Origin: Smittium mucronatum
Taxonomy: Eukaryota > Kickxellomycota > Harpellomycetes > Harpellales > Legeriomycetaceae
NCBI GenBank assembly: GCA_001953115.1
Contig: LSSL01000069.1
Location: forward strand, 1 to 42,484
Length of the DNA: 42,484 nucleotides
Direction of reading: 5' to 3'
Shown: piece by piece, positions 13,723 to 25,225 of the stretch
How the letters are laid out: every line of letters begins with the position of its first letter
How positions within the stretch are numbered: the stretch's first letter is position 1
The notes under the pieces: generated by a model
The model's input: only the letters and a program-made list of their open reading frames with translations
Databases searched by the model: none
What the model was told of the DNA's origin: nothing
Made by a program: the position numbers and the translations under genes

Positions 13723-14838
13723 TTTGAATAAAATAAAGGCTTTTTTTTTGGCTATCATCTAAACTAAAAAAAAACAAAACTGTGTTTTTCAAATTCTCTG
13801 AAAAGTGATATAATAATCGGATATATCTATATGAAATTTTAGAAATTGATAAAATAAATTTATTAAAAGATAACAGCGTTTAATTGAAAAGTTCAGAATC
13901 ATTTGAAAATTTCCATCATTTTCAAATAAACGAGAATTTATAAATTTAACGCTTTTTATTCAAGGATAACCTGATTTTTAAATTTCTCAAAATATTTATC
14001 GATATACCAAAACAATAATCAATCGAATCAGATTTTTCATTAAAATCACCAGGTAAAGAAAATTTGTATCTTTTTCATTATTGGGCCCAATCATTAAAAA
14101 AAAAAAAAAAAAAACTATTTGAGCTTTAAAGAATACTTTGATTATATATTTTCAAGTCTATTCCAAAATTATTCCTTATAAATCTTCCGCTTTTATTTAT
14201 TTAGCATTAAAAGTACCCTTAGTCAAAAATTTAAATAAAGATAGGATATACACAAATAAACGATTAAATTTCATGAATATTTTTAAATTCTTATTTATTT
14301 AAGATACAAGATGTAATTAAGTTTCTAAATATCATAAATTACGTATCATAATTTGATTATTTTTATTTCTACCTTGTTTTTTATATTGTAAATTTAAGTA
14401 GATTTTAAAAAACAATAGAATTTTTAAAATTTATTCCCATTATTACTAAAAGCTATTGAATAAATATTCCAAATTTAAAAAGTTTAAACTGAAATTAGAA
14501 TTAGAAAAAATTGGAGAAATTTAGCTCAAATTTGGGATATCAATATAAAGGTGTTATATAGATACAAATTCTATCAACTTGAAAAATTGGGGTCTTCTTG
14601 AATAAAAAGCGTTAAATTTATAAATTCTCGTTTATTTGAAAATGATGGAAATTTTCAAATGATTCTGAAATTTTCAATTAAACACTGTTATTTTTTAATA
14701 AATTTATTTTATCAATTTCTAAAATTTCATATAGATATATCCGATTATTATATCACTTTTTAGAGCATTTGAAAAACACAGTTTTATTTTTTTTTTAGTT
14801 TAGATGATAGCCAAAAAAACCCCTTTATTTTATTCAAA
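13723..14838. mobile_element. Fold-back element with two 242-bp inverted arms
   Basis: Positions 13723-13964 and 14597-14838 are inverted copies of one another, each 242 bases, with a small number of substitutions and A/T-run length changes. Shared landmarks are TTTGAATAAAATAAAGG at the outer end, GGCTATCATCTAAACT near it, and a segment near the inner end reading ACGAGAATTTATAAATTTAA. The 632-base spacer has no open frame of note and contains an (A)n run and a GGGCCC palindrome. Long inverted arms with a short non-coding middle fit a non-autonomous DNA transposon (fold-back or MULE-derived). No clear target duplication was found, so the exact ends are uncertain. Confidence 0.8.
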
Positions 14839-17800
14839 GTTCTGTATTACGTTAGTTGCTTAATATCTTTTTTTAAATCCGATGTTAGAAAAAAAAATAA
14901 GAGGATACATGAATTGGCTATATATTTAAAATCAACACAAAAAAATTTGTTAAATAAAAATTGAAAAAATCGAAAAAAGATGGATTTAAACTAAAAAAAA
15001 TTGAAAAAAAATGGCAATTTTTTATCAATGACCAAAACTTTATTAATTTAAAAAATATAGTAAATATAAATTTGAAATATTTAAGGTATTGCTATGGTTT
15101 TTACTTTAAAACACTATATTTTGACGAGAAAGTAAGTTATTTAAAATCGAAAAAATAATTTAAAGCTTAACGAAAGTATATATTATTCTAGAACTTTTAA
15201 AAATAAGTGTTAATATTATATAAATTAAATTAAAATTTATTTTATCAGATTGGATTTTATTGAATTTTTTTTAGGCACTTCTATCTAAATAGTAAAGGTT
15301 ATGATCGTAGTTAAGGCTATTGTTATATATAACCAGTATAAATTATTGCTTTTGATCCACTATTATCTATTTATAGCTACCTATTAAATTTTTTTGGTAT
15401 TATATAATGAAGTTGAAACATATCTTTTTTTTTTATTAGACTTACTATAAATAGTCAGCATGGTGTTTTTTTGGGAAAATCTCATATTTTATTCAAGTGA
15501 TTTATCTTTAATTTAATTATGTTTAACAAGTTTAAACGACTATAAAACTTTCAAAAAACCCATGTAAATAAAGTATTAAAGATAGAAAAAATCAATTAAA
15601 ATTTTATTGTTATTATTATTATAAAACAGAAGTTATGATCCCTCAAGTTAATGTATTTTTTTTATCAAAATTTTCTATTTCTTTCTATTATAATAAAGCC
15701 ACTATCTATAAACAGTAATAATATAAAATATACTTTTAATTTTTCCCCCTAATATTCACATTCTGACCAATTTAATGTTTTAAAATATCTTTAATTTATG
15801 GTTTTTAGTATTTATTCAAAGGCGAATGGGGTTTGATATGATTTTTATTATTAATTTAACTTTAAATAATTTCAAAATAGAAGATAAAATATTATAATGG
15901 ATCAAACCTACTTACTTTTTTTTTCACCTAAGAAAAATTGTAAAAATAGAACTACAGATAAAAATCCATAAAAGGAAAAAAATTATTTGGTTTTGGATTT
16001 GATTCTTATCTTTTTTTATTAAAAAACTCTTATCTGAAAAATTATTGGATTTATATTGATCCAATTTGTTAAAATTTTCTAAACATGAAAAACTCGTTTT
16101 TCTGAAAAAATTTGCGAGATATTAAAGTAAAATTTTATGCAAATATTATTTTTTAAAGACTGATTTCTTCATAAAATTTTCCAAATAAAAACTTATGAGC
16201 TACCGTGGTTACTATTTTTTGGAAGAATCGAGGATAATACTTTCCAAAATGATTTTTTTATTTTTTATTTTATTTTTAAATTTCTTTAATGTATGAAATA
16301 TTGCTTATAAATGCAAAGAATTAGATTTATGTTAATTAATTTTAGTCAATTCTATATTTTATTTCTTTATATGAAATTTGATTAATTTAATCTGTGTATA
16401 GCCATAAATTTAAAAAAAAATCCATCAAAAAAGCTTTTTTATCTATAAGTTCTTTAACTACAAGAAAAAAACATTTAAAAATTTAAAAAAAATCTTTGAC
16501 TATTTATATATATCTCTCGTAATACAAAAAATTTACTTTAATCTTCTAATAAAAATTTGAAATGATTAACCATTTATTAAACTGAATTTTTATTAAATTC
16601 ATGTTCACAAGATGTGATGTTTGCGTAAATATTAAATTAATCATATAGCAGATTCTTAGGAACACCAGAGGTTTTACTTGTAAGAGTTTCACATTTTCTT
16701 TTTAGTAAAAATATTAATTATTAATGGACATATTTTTATTTGATTAAAATAAAATTTTAGCAAATATTAATTTGGAAAAATCTAAAAAAGGAAAGCTTTT
16801 TGCAATTTTGAATTCTGTAAATAGTTATTAAGCCAATATTATACCTAAGTAAATCATCCTAATGCTTATAGGAAAAAAATTTCTGCTCTTAAAAATAATA
16901 TCCCATATATTGATTTTGAATGTTTTTTTTAGATTAATATTAACAAAGTTTTTATATAATCTGAATTTATTAAATAAACTTAATTATTTTTTTAATTCAT
17001 CAATGAATAATAAATTACGCTTTGACCTTTTTCTTTCGTCATAAAATCTCAAAGAATTTTTTGAATTTTTCTTGTAATAATTTTTCTATTTATTTTTTTT
17101 TATAATTAAAAAAATGAACAATTCACTAAAGAATTTATTAATTATATCTTACATATATATTAATAATATTTATATACTTGAAAATTTTTGTGATTTCCGT
17201 ATGATATAAAAATTCTCAATAAATTAAAAAATCATATTTTCGTTTAATAAAAAAAAATGCATTAAATAATTTATTAACATAATTATTGCTTGCATGTGTT
17301 ATTTTTTGTAAAAGTTTAGCTTACTTTATATCGAAAAAAGTTTTTAATTTTTTTTGTGCTCGATAAAAAAATAACCGATTAAGTTAAATATTTTTTTTAT
17401 GATTCAAAGTGTGATAAATAGCCTATTAAAAATAAAATAGATGGAATATTAATACTTGTGATAGTTATTTTTTATTTTAAGAGAAAATATATATGGGAAT
17501 TACCTTCTAATTTTAGCCTTTGTATAGTTTTCCCTAAAAGCCAAGTATAGATAATTAACTTTTTCAAATAAAAAAAAAAGTGAAAATCAAGTATTTAGTA
17601 TCTTGAAACATTTTCTTGTTTATTTCAACTGTTTAGCTTTTTATTCGCTTAAATATTCAAAAAATGGTAGATACTACAAAAAATCAACCATAATTCCCAT
17701 TAGCTTTTCATTATATTTGATATTTTTAATAACTTCACATGAAATGAGATATCATAAGCATTGGAACTGGTTTTTTAATAGAAAAAGCTTTTTTTTTAAA

Positions 17801-20800
17801 GAAAATTACCCTATAAATAAAAAAATTGATAAAAATTTGCAAATTTTATTAAATAGCCAATTTTAAAAGGTACATCAAATGTAATAGGTAGTAACTAAGT
17901 TTATCTTTTAAATAAAAACTAGAGTTTACATTTAATAATTGAATTTATTAATAAATATAATAAAATTCTAGATTTATAAAAAGATGATTTTTGTTTCATT
18001 AAAAAATAAATTTAATTCTTTATTGCATTTTTATAAATAAATATATTAGTATCTCATGTATTAATACAGTAATAATTTTTTTTCTATTTAATACCATCAC
18101 AGATAATAAAGGTGGAAAAAATTCGCGATAAATGTTAAAGAGCACAAATATTTTATTTAAGATATTTAATTAAGTTTTTATGGTTAATATTTATTTTTTT
18201 TACTTATGAGATTTATATCCATAAATATGCGTGAAACTAAATTGTTTTTTCATGATAAATTTTCCTGAGGAAAATTAATAGTGATATTTTGAAATAAGTT
18301 TTTTCAGTTTTTTTCCGATTTTTATTTTTTAAAATATAAATATTCCATATTTTCTTCATAAGTTTTACAATAATTATGGGCATTTTTATATTTAATTGGA
18401 TTTTTTTACTAATACAAATTCAATTGGAAAATAAATCCCGAATAAAAACTTTTTTTAATTTAACATATATCAAATTAGATATTTTATTTAATTATAGAGA
18501 TATTTGGTTAATACATTTTGATTATTATGATCTAAATATAGCTAATTTTAATTGGAAGGAAGGGTGCGTTAATACCATTTTCATTTATTTTTACGAGTTA
18601 AGATATTTTTTTTAGCATTAAAAGATATTATGTGATCTATAACAGTAAAAATTATAATTGACAGTTTTAATTTTTAATTATATGTATTATCAAGTTTTTT
18701 ATTTTCTGTTTTTGAAATTTCTGAGATAAAAAATCATCTTAACTAGACCACTATATTATATTAACTACCCATGTCAGTTCTCAATTTATATTAACAGCTT
18801 CACCTGATAATTTTTTAATTTTGGTACTAATTAAAAAAAAATTCTAATCCAATTTTTTCTAAAAAAAAATTAATAGATATATAATTTTGGTATCATTTTA
18901 AATTTAATCTTCAGAAAATATGAGTACCTATTTATAAGGTTGTATTCACTTTTTTTTTGTTTCAAAATAGAGAATTAGTACATTATATCTGTAGATTATA
19001 TTTTATTCCAAGCTCTTAATTTATTTCCCCCGTTTTTTAGCCATAATTTTACTGTATTTTTTATTCTGGATTAAATGGATTAATTTTAATGTAATTATTT
19101 GATTTTTTATCAATAATTTTTATGGAATATAATTTATTTAACAGATTTTTCCAAATTTTTATTTAACTATTAAATAATTTTATAATATATATTTCTTTAA
19201 TATATTATGCTTTTTTTTTATATTTAATTGATTAAATAGGAGCACAAGCCAATTAGATTTTACATATTTTATCGGCAATTAAAAACTCTTGATAAAAAAA
19301 AACATCTGAGAATGATTATTTATATTTGGGTGCTTGATTTTTGGATCGAGAATTTTTATAAATTTTAAAAATGATTTTTTTACGATTTTATAGTTGTTAA
19401 AAATTTATAATAAAATTACGCGATATATCATCATTACAAAACATAAAGCCTATCCTTTAATTGTTAATTTCGTTGTTTTTTTGGATTTGAGGTGCCTAAA
19501 AAATAATCTGTTAAAATTTAAGTCATTTTTAAAGTTTTTTCCAATCTGATAAGTATACTGCCAATTATACCCTTTCAAAATTTTAATACTTTTGATACAT
19601 ATCATTCTTCATAATTAGATGGGAAAATTATCCAATAGAATATTCATACCATTAAGGGTATTATTTCAAGATGAATTTATTATTATTTTAAATATTAGTC
19701 ATTCAACCCTTCTAATTTTAATTTATTGGCTATCTTGGTAATATTTTAACATGGTTTTCTATTTGCAAATTAAGTATTTTTACCCTTAATAATGATTATC
19801 CACATCAATAATTATTTTTTTTAGAATATTTATGATTAAAAGTAGATTTTTGTTGAAATTTCGAAAAAATTGCATCTTTTTTTTATTTTTTAACCCTTGT
19901 TTTAAAGGTCTTATTATTTCATAAGTTCCAAAAACATGATCTTTTTATTAATTAAAATTACTTGATACATTATAATTTTTGGTTTATTTAATTATACATA
20001 TCGTTGTATATTTCGAAAAAATACCCTATCAAGTAGATAATCAATCTAAAATAGTACATCTTCATTGCTTTTAGAGTTTTTTGGAATTGAAAATATTTTA
20101 GAAATTCTACTTAATCATAAATTTAAAAACTATGATTTTTTTTTCTGGGTATCTCTTTGAAATTGTTATTTATTTATTTTAATTTTAGAGGGGTGGGGGT
20201 GGTGAGGTTAAAATTAATAAAAATTAAATATATATATATATTATAAATATTTGAAATTTTATATCTAAAAATATAAATTATTAACTATTTTTTTATACTT
20301 TAATTTATCTTAAAATTCCATAATAAAATAATTCATCCTTTTTTCTTATTATAAAAAAAGTACCTTATTTTGGTTAATTTAATAATTTTATATTTTTGAA
20401 AATTTTCCCTAGTTCAGACATTTTTCATAATTTATAAAAAAAAATCTTAAAAGGATATAGCTTTTCGATGCCAATTGTAAAATTAATTTGAATAAAGGTG
20501 ACTAAATTTTGAAAAAGACGACTAAAAAAATATTACAATTAAAATTAATTCAAAAAGACAGATAAAATAAATTCACGTTTAAATATATTAAGAAAAGTTT
20601 GAAATGATTATAACTTTAGATAAAATTTGAAAAAAAGGAAATTTTAAAAAAATTAAAATTATATCCAGATAGATTTAAATTCAATAGTTCGTTAAAGTTT
20701 GTAAAATTGACTAAATTTTTATTCTAGGTAAAATTTAAAAAATATGTGTATATTAATAAAATTTCATACAAAAATCGCTAAATTTATTAAATTTAAAAAA

Positions 20801-23800
20801 ATACAACGAAAAGATCGACCTTTTAAAAAAATCGGTTTATTTCATTATTTTGAAATTTATAGCACCAGATTATAACAGAATTCGGTTGTTGAAATTCGAT
20901 TTTATTTTTGGAGATACCCCTAAAACAGAATATTGGGGTTTTATAATAAATATATAAAAATAAGTTTAAAATTATTGGATTATGAAAATTTTTTGTAGTT
21001 ATATACATTTTCATATTTATACTATAAATAATAATGTGGGTTATTAAATTGACTTTCTAAAATACAAATAACACATGAAACATTTCAAAAAATTTAATTG
21101 TGTTTCTGAATTGAAAAATAATAATTTGAGGGATTAAATAAAACTCAGCCGGTTTCGAAAAATTTAAAATAAATTTCCCTTAATAAAAAAAATCCGGTTT
21201 CGAAAAAATCGGCAATGTTAAAATCATCTGGAAATTAAATTTAAAATCGACTAGACTTTTATTTTTCCAAAATATATCTATTTTACTGATTTTTTTTTCA
21301 AAAAATGATGTTTTGTATCCAAGAAATCTGGATCGAGCCATATCCGATAGTTTGAAGGAAAAGAACATAGAAATAGACCCCTAAAGTTTTAAATTGATAA
21401 ATTATAAATGCTCTAATATTTTTTTCAACTCATTTTTTTGGGTTGTAAATCAGAATTTAGTGTAGGTCCGATAATGACTAATATGAGTTATAAAGGATTT
21501 ATATAAGCGATTAATAATGAGGAAATGCATCAAAATTTACAGATAGATAGGGAAAACTCAAAAAAAAAATTTATATAAATTCCTATTCCATTCTAAACAG
21601 GGGTCATTTTTATTATTTTTTTGGTTTAAAAAAAGTCAGTATGTGATTATGGTAAATAGGGAATATATATATATATATATAAAAGATATGATATTATATG
21701 GGATTTAAAAATTTAGAAAAAAATACATTCAATTTATCAGATAAAAAGCTGTATTTAAAAAAAAAAGCTGTTAAAATTTGATAAATTTATCCAAAGATTA
21801 GATGAGTTTATAAAAAAAATCATATATAATAGATAAAAACCAAAAATTGTAGTGATGGGGCCATATTATGAGATTTTCTGTGTCAAAATAATGGAAAAGA
21901 TTGTTATTTATATTGGTTTTAAATTAAGTATAATAAAATATAAAAACCACGACTTATTTACTTAATAAATTCATGGATACTATTAGAGTACTGGGCAATA
22001 ATATTAATTCTCTAGAAAATTAAATATCACTTTGCTGGGAATTCCATCAGAAATATTGATATTTTTATTACAGAATTAAGAAAATTAACAATTTAAATTC
22101 TTTTAATTAACAAAGTATTAATATTTAATAAGCAATTTCCCTCCTGATTATATTACAAAAATGGAATTAATTGGTATTATATAAATAAAATACTTATTAA
22201 AAATATTTAGATTAATTTATATTTTTTTAAAGCAAATTTAAACTCTTGGAAAATATGCATGACTGATTTGGTATCATATTCCATCAAAGTGAAGATTTTA
22301 AATGTATTTTTATCATTTTAAAAAACCGTTATAACCCGAATTCGATATTTTTAAAGTTATATAAAGTATATAATAATCATTTCATCGAAATAATATTTGA
22401 TAAATTTTTTACATATTTGCATAATCTCGAATAATTTAAAGCTTAGGCTTTTTTGTTTATTGCTGAATCCAAAATTATGTTTTAGCATTATCTCTAAAAA
22501 AGCAATTAAACTTCAATTACGCAATTCTATTATAATCTAGTGTGTTATTTTTTGAACCAGCTATAAACAATTTATACTTTATCAGATATGATTAAATATT
22601 AATTTATTGCATCCACTTTTTCAGAATTCTTTTTAATTTTTAATTTTTTTCATCTCTTTTTAAATCGAATTAAATTTTTTTCACTTAGTCACAATTTTTC
22701 AGGAATTACTTATGAAAGGCTTATTATTACTTTTGGAAAAATAATAATAGAAGATTTTTTATATTCACATTTTCTTCCTGATTTTTACAAATTTTTATAT
22801 CATAATTAAAAACAATTTTGACTTTTTCATAAAAATATCAATCATTCTATATTTTCAAAAAAAAAAAACAGTTTTTGTATTTATACTTTTTAATATTTTT
22901 TATACAGAATTCTAAGTATTATTTTTAGCACTTCATTTTTTTTAGTATCTGTGCATGGAATTCGAGTTTCTTTCATAACACCAATAAATTAATTTAAATA
23001 TTCCCAAAAAGGTTAATTTATAAACTTAGTTTTTAGTTTAAAGAATACTTTGGTTATTTCGGAGTATAATGTATATATAGTGCACATTCATTTTTGAACT
23101 AATTACCCTGAAAATTTTATGATTTTTGAACCGCTTGATAAAAAATTTAAGTAAACTATTATTTTATATACACATCTTTGATCGCATTAGATTACTCAGT
23201 TGTTTTAAAGATCCTTTTTTTTTTTTTTTGGATATTTTTAATTTTGTTTTATGAAATTTAAAATGTATTTTATATTTTATGGTTAATTTAATAGGTATTT
23301 TTTATATTTTTTAATTATATATTGGCATTTTTCCGGATAAATTTTTAACACTCACATTCAAATTTAATTATTTTATTTGAATCTCGGTTTTTAGAGAGAT
23401 ACCAACTAAAAATTCCACATCTTCTTTTTTTATGATAATTAAATATTCTATTTTTTGGTGATGAGACTAGAGTGAAAATTTTATTTTTTGAAAAAAAATC
23501 ATTTAACTTTTTTTAAAAAAAGAAAAAGTGATTTTATGAACTCCCTTATATCCGTTGATATTTTTTAAAAAAAAATGGTATTCTAATATAATTTCCCAAA
23601 CCGATAACAGTTATTATAAAGATATTGAAGCCGTACTCCATTCCACATAATTACAATATATATATACTTGCCTAGTAAAAATCTTAATAACTATTTATTA
23701 TATATATTACAACCCGCAAATATTTTTTTTTTAAAAAAAAATCCTGGTTGCATTTGTTATCTTACTCAAGTAATGATTAACCATTATAGATTTTCCATAA

Positions 23801-24346
23801 GTAATTTTATAATAAAACATTATAAATTTTTTTCATAGACATATAAAACCAATTTTTTCCTAAAATTATAAAATAAATTTGGGCTTTCAATCGCTTTATC
23901 CTTTAGCACAAGATGGGTAGATTTTAAAATTAAAATGATTGATCATTTTTTAAAAAAAGAAAATAATAATAGATGATTAGAACTGAATAAATATTGTATT
24001 TTTCCACGTAGGATTGAGTTAAATAGAGCCGAAGCGCCTTAATTAAAAAAAATCTAAAATTTTATTTTATATGTCAGTAGCTTGGGCCCAAAAATGAAAA
24101 AGGTAAAATCCAGAGATAAATAAATTGAAAATTTTGTTACAAATTACTAGTCCCAAATGAATTTTATAATACATTGGGGTACACGTTTTTTGTACTTTTT
24201 TTTGAGGAATTAGTACATTGTTATGTATTTTTTAACTTATTGTATCATAAAATGATTTGAAATAACAGAACTTTCAAAAAAAGAAAAGAACCGAAAACGA
24301 TCAAAAAACATTTATACTTATAAAAAAATGTATATCATTTAACATC
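14839..24346. other. Long AT-rich gene desert
   Basis: This 9.5-kb stretch holds no gene I can support. The open frames of 60-90 codons (14961-15158, 16862-17044, 17603-17866, 18376-18615, 20823-21014, 21180-21368) are AT-rich translations without recognisable domains. Notable small items are a G-rich tract at 20188-20207, a repeated CCGGTTTCGAAAAA at 21149 and 21194, a TA run at 21663-21681, and a TTGGGCCCAA palindrome at 24082-24091. An isolated ATCAGATTGG occurs near 15244, the same box that forms the array at 29253. Confidence 0.55.
20188..20207 (+). other. Isolated G-rich tract, possible G-quadruplex
   Basis: The sequence GAGGGGTGGGGGTGGTGAGG has runs of 4, 5, 2 and 2 G separated by one or two bases. 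It lies within very AT-rich DNA where such G density is exceptional. It could form a two-tetrad quadruplex. No gene lies nearby. Confidence 0.6.
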
Positions 24347-24420
24347 GCCTGGCTGGCGCAATTGGATAGCGCATCTGACTTCTAATCAGAAGGTTGCGAG
24401 TTCGACCCTCGCGTCAGGTT
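24347..24420 (+). tRNA. tRNA-Arg (anticodon TCT)
   Basis: A complete cloverleaf can be folded. Acceptor GCCTGGC pairs with GTCAGGT (two G-T pairs), the D stem is GCGC/GCGC, and the anticodon stem TCTGA/TCAGA encloses the loop CTTCTAA with anticodon TCT. The T stem GCGAG/CTCGC encloses TTCGACC, and the discriminator base is T. There is no intron. The internal A and B boxes for RNA polymerase III are present. It reads AGA codons. Confidence 0.96.
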
Positions 24421-24429
24421 AATGTATAA

Positions 24430-24436
24430 TTTTTTT
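24430..24436 (+). terminator. RNA polymerase III terminator of tRNA-Arg
   Basis: A run of seven T begins ten bases after the tRNA 3' end, the usual polymerase III stop signal. Confidence 0.8.
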
Positions 24437-25225
24437 CAAGTGGGTTAGTATGATTCTGGAATTATCATTGTTAGTTAATAATAATTTATTCGTTGATTAA
24501 GTCAATCGCATTTTAGTAAATAATCTATTGGTTCACTTTTAAGGGAATGAAGACGAATGGATGAAGATTTTCAATGAAGGGGGTTACAAATTGGGTAATT
24601 AAATGCATGTTTTTATTGTATTTTCTTCAAAGTTTCTATTGGCAAAAGAATAATAATTGGGAACTCTTATTACTGAAAGGGATTTAGTTAAATCAAGCAG
24701 TAAATAGAGGGATATATTGGGCGGAGTTATGGTGGAAATTTTAGTGATTTGTATGAAGAGAGAAAGGGACAATTGCTTTTATAGGGATGAAACAAAACTG
24801 TATATTTATTGGGTGAAGAGTTCGATTTAAAAAGTCTATTCGATAATTCTTTTTAAATGGCCAATGGACTCTGGAAGCTAGCGATTGGTATGGTTTCGTA
24901 TAATTTTTTCATTTTTGAGAAAATTGGTTTTGGTAAAAAGGAGTAATTATTTAATTAAAGTCTAAAAGAGCAAGAAATATGAAATACTAAATCCAACAAG
25001 AGATTTTTTTTTATAAAGAAATAGAAAAAAAAATCAGTAGACTGCGGTTTCGATATATATTTTATTTGATCTCGCACAAAAGGTTTACTGAAAAAGCGAG
25101 GAGGTGAGCATAGCAGTTTGCACAAATATCAAATATAAAAATAAGAAGAGAACCTGCATAATAGACTTCAACGAGGCTTTTTTTCAAATCAAAACCACGA
25201 GATTCAATTAATAGTAGCAGTGATT
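24437..25225. other. Intergenic and promoter region of the methyltransferase gene
   Basis: No gene is supportable. The sequence is less AT-biased and more purine-rich than the desert to the left. It must hold the promoter and 5' untranslated region of the following gene. The patch GAGGTGAGCATAGCAG at about 25100 contains a good splice-donor consensus, so a 5'-UTR intron is possible, but I cannot prove it. Confidence 0.5.

Noticed and set aside
16862..18615. Three open frames of 60-87 codons in the desert
   Set aside because: Their codons are AT-driven, they show no domain or motif, and similar frames occur throughout the desert on both strands.
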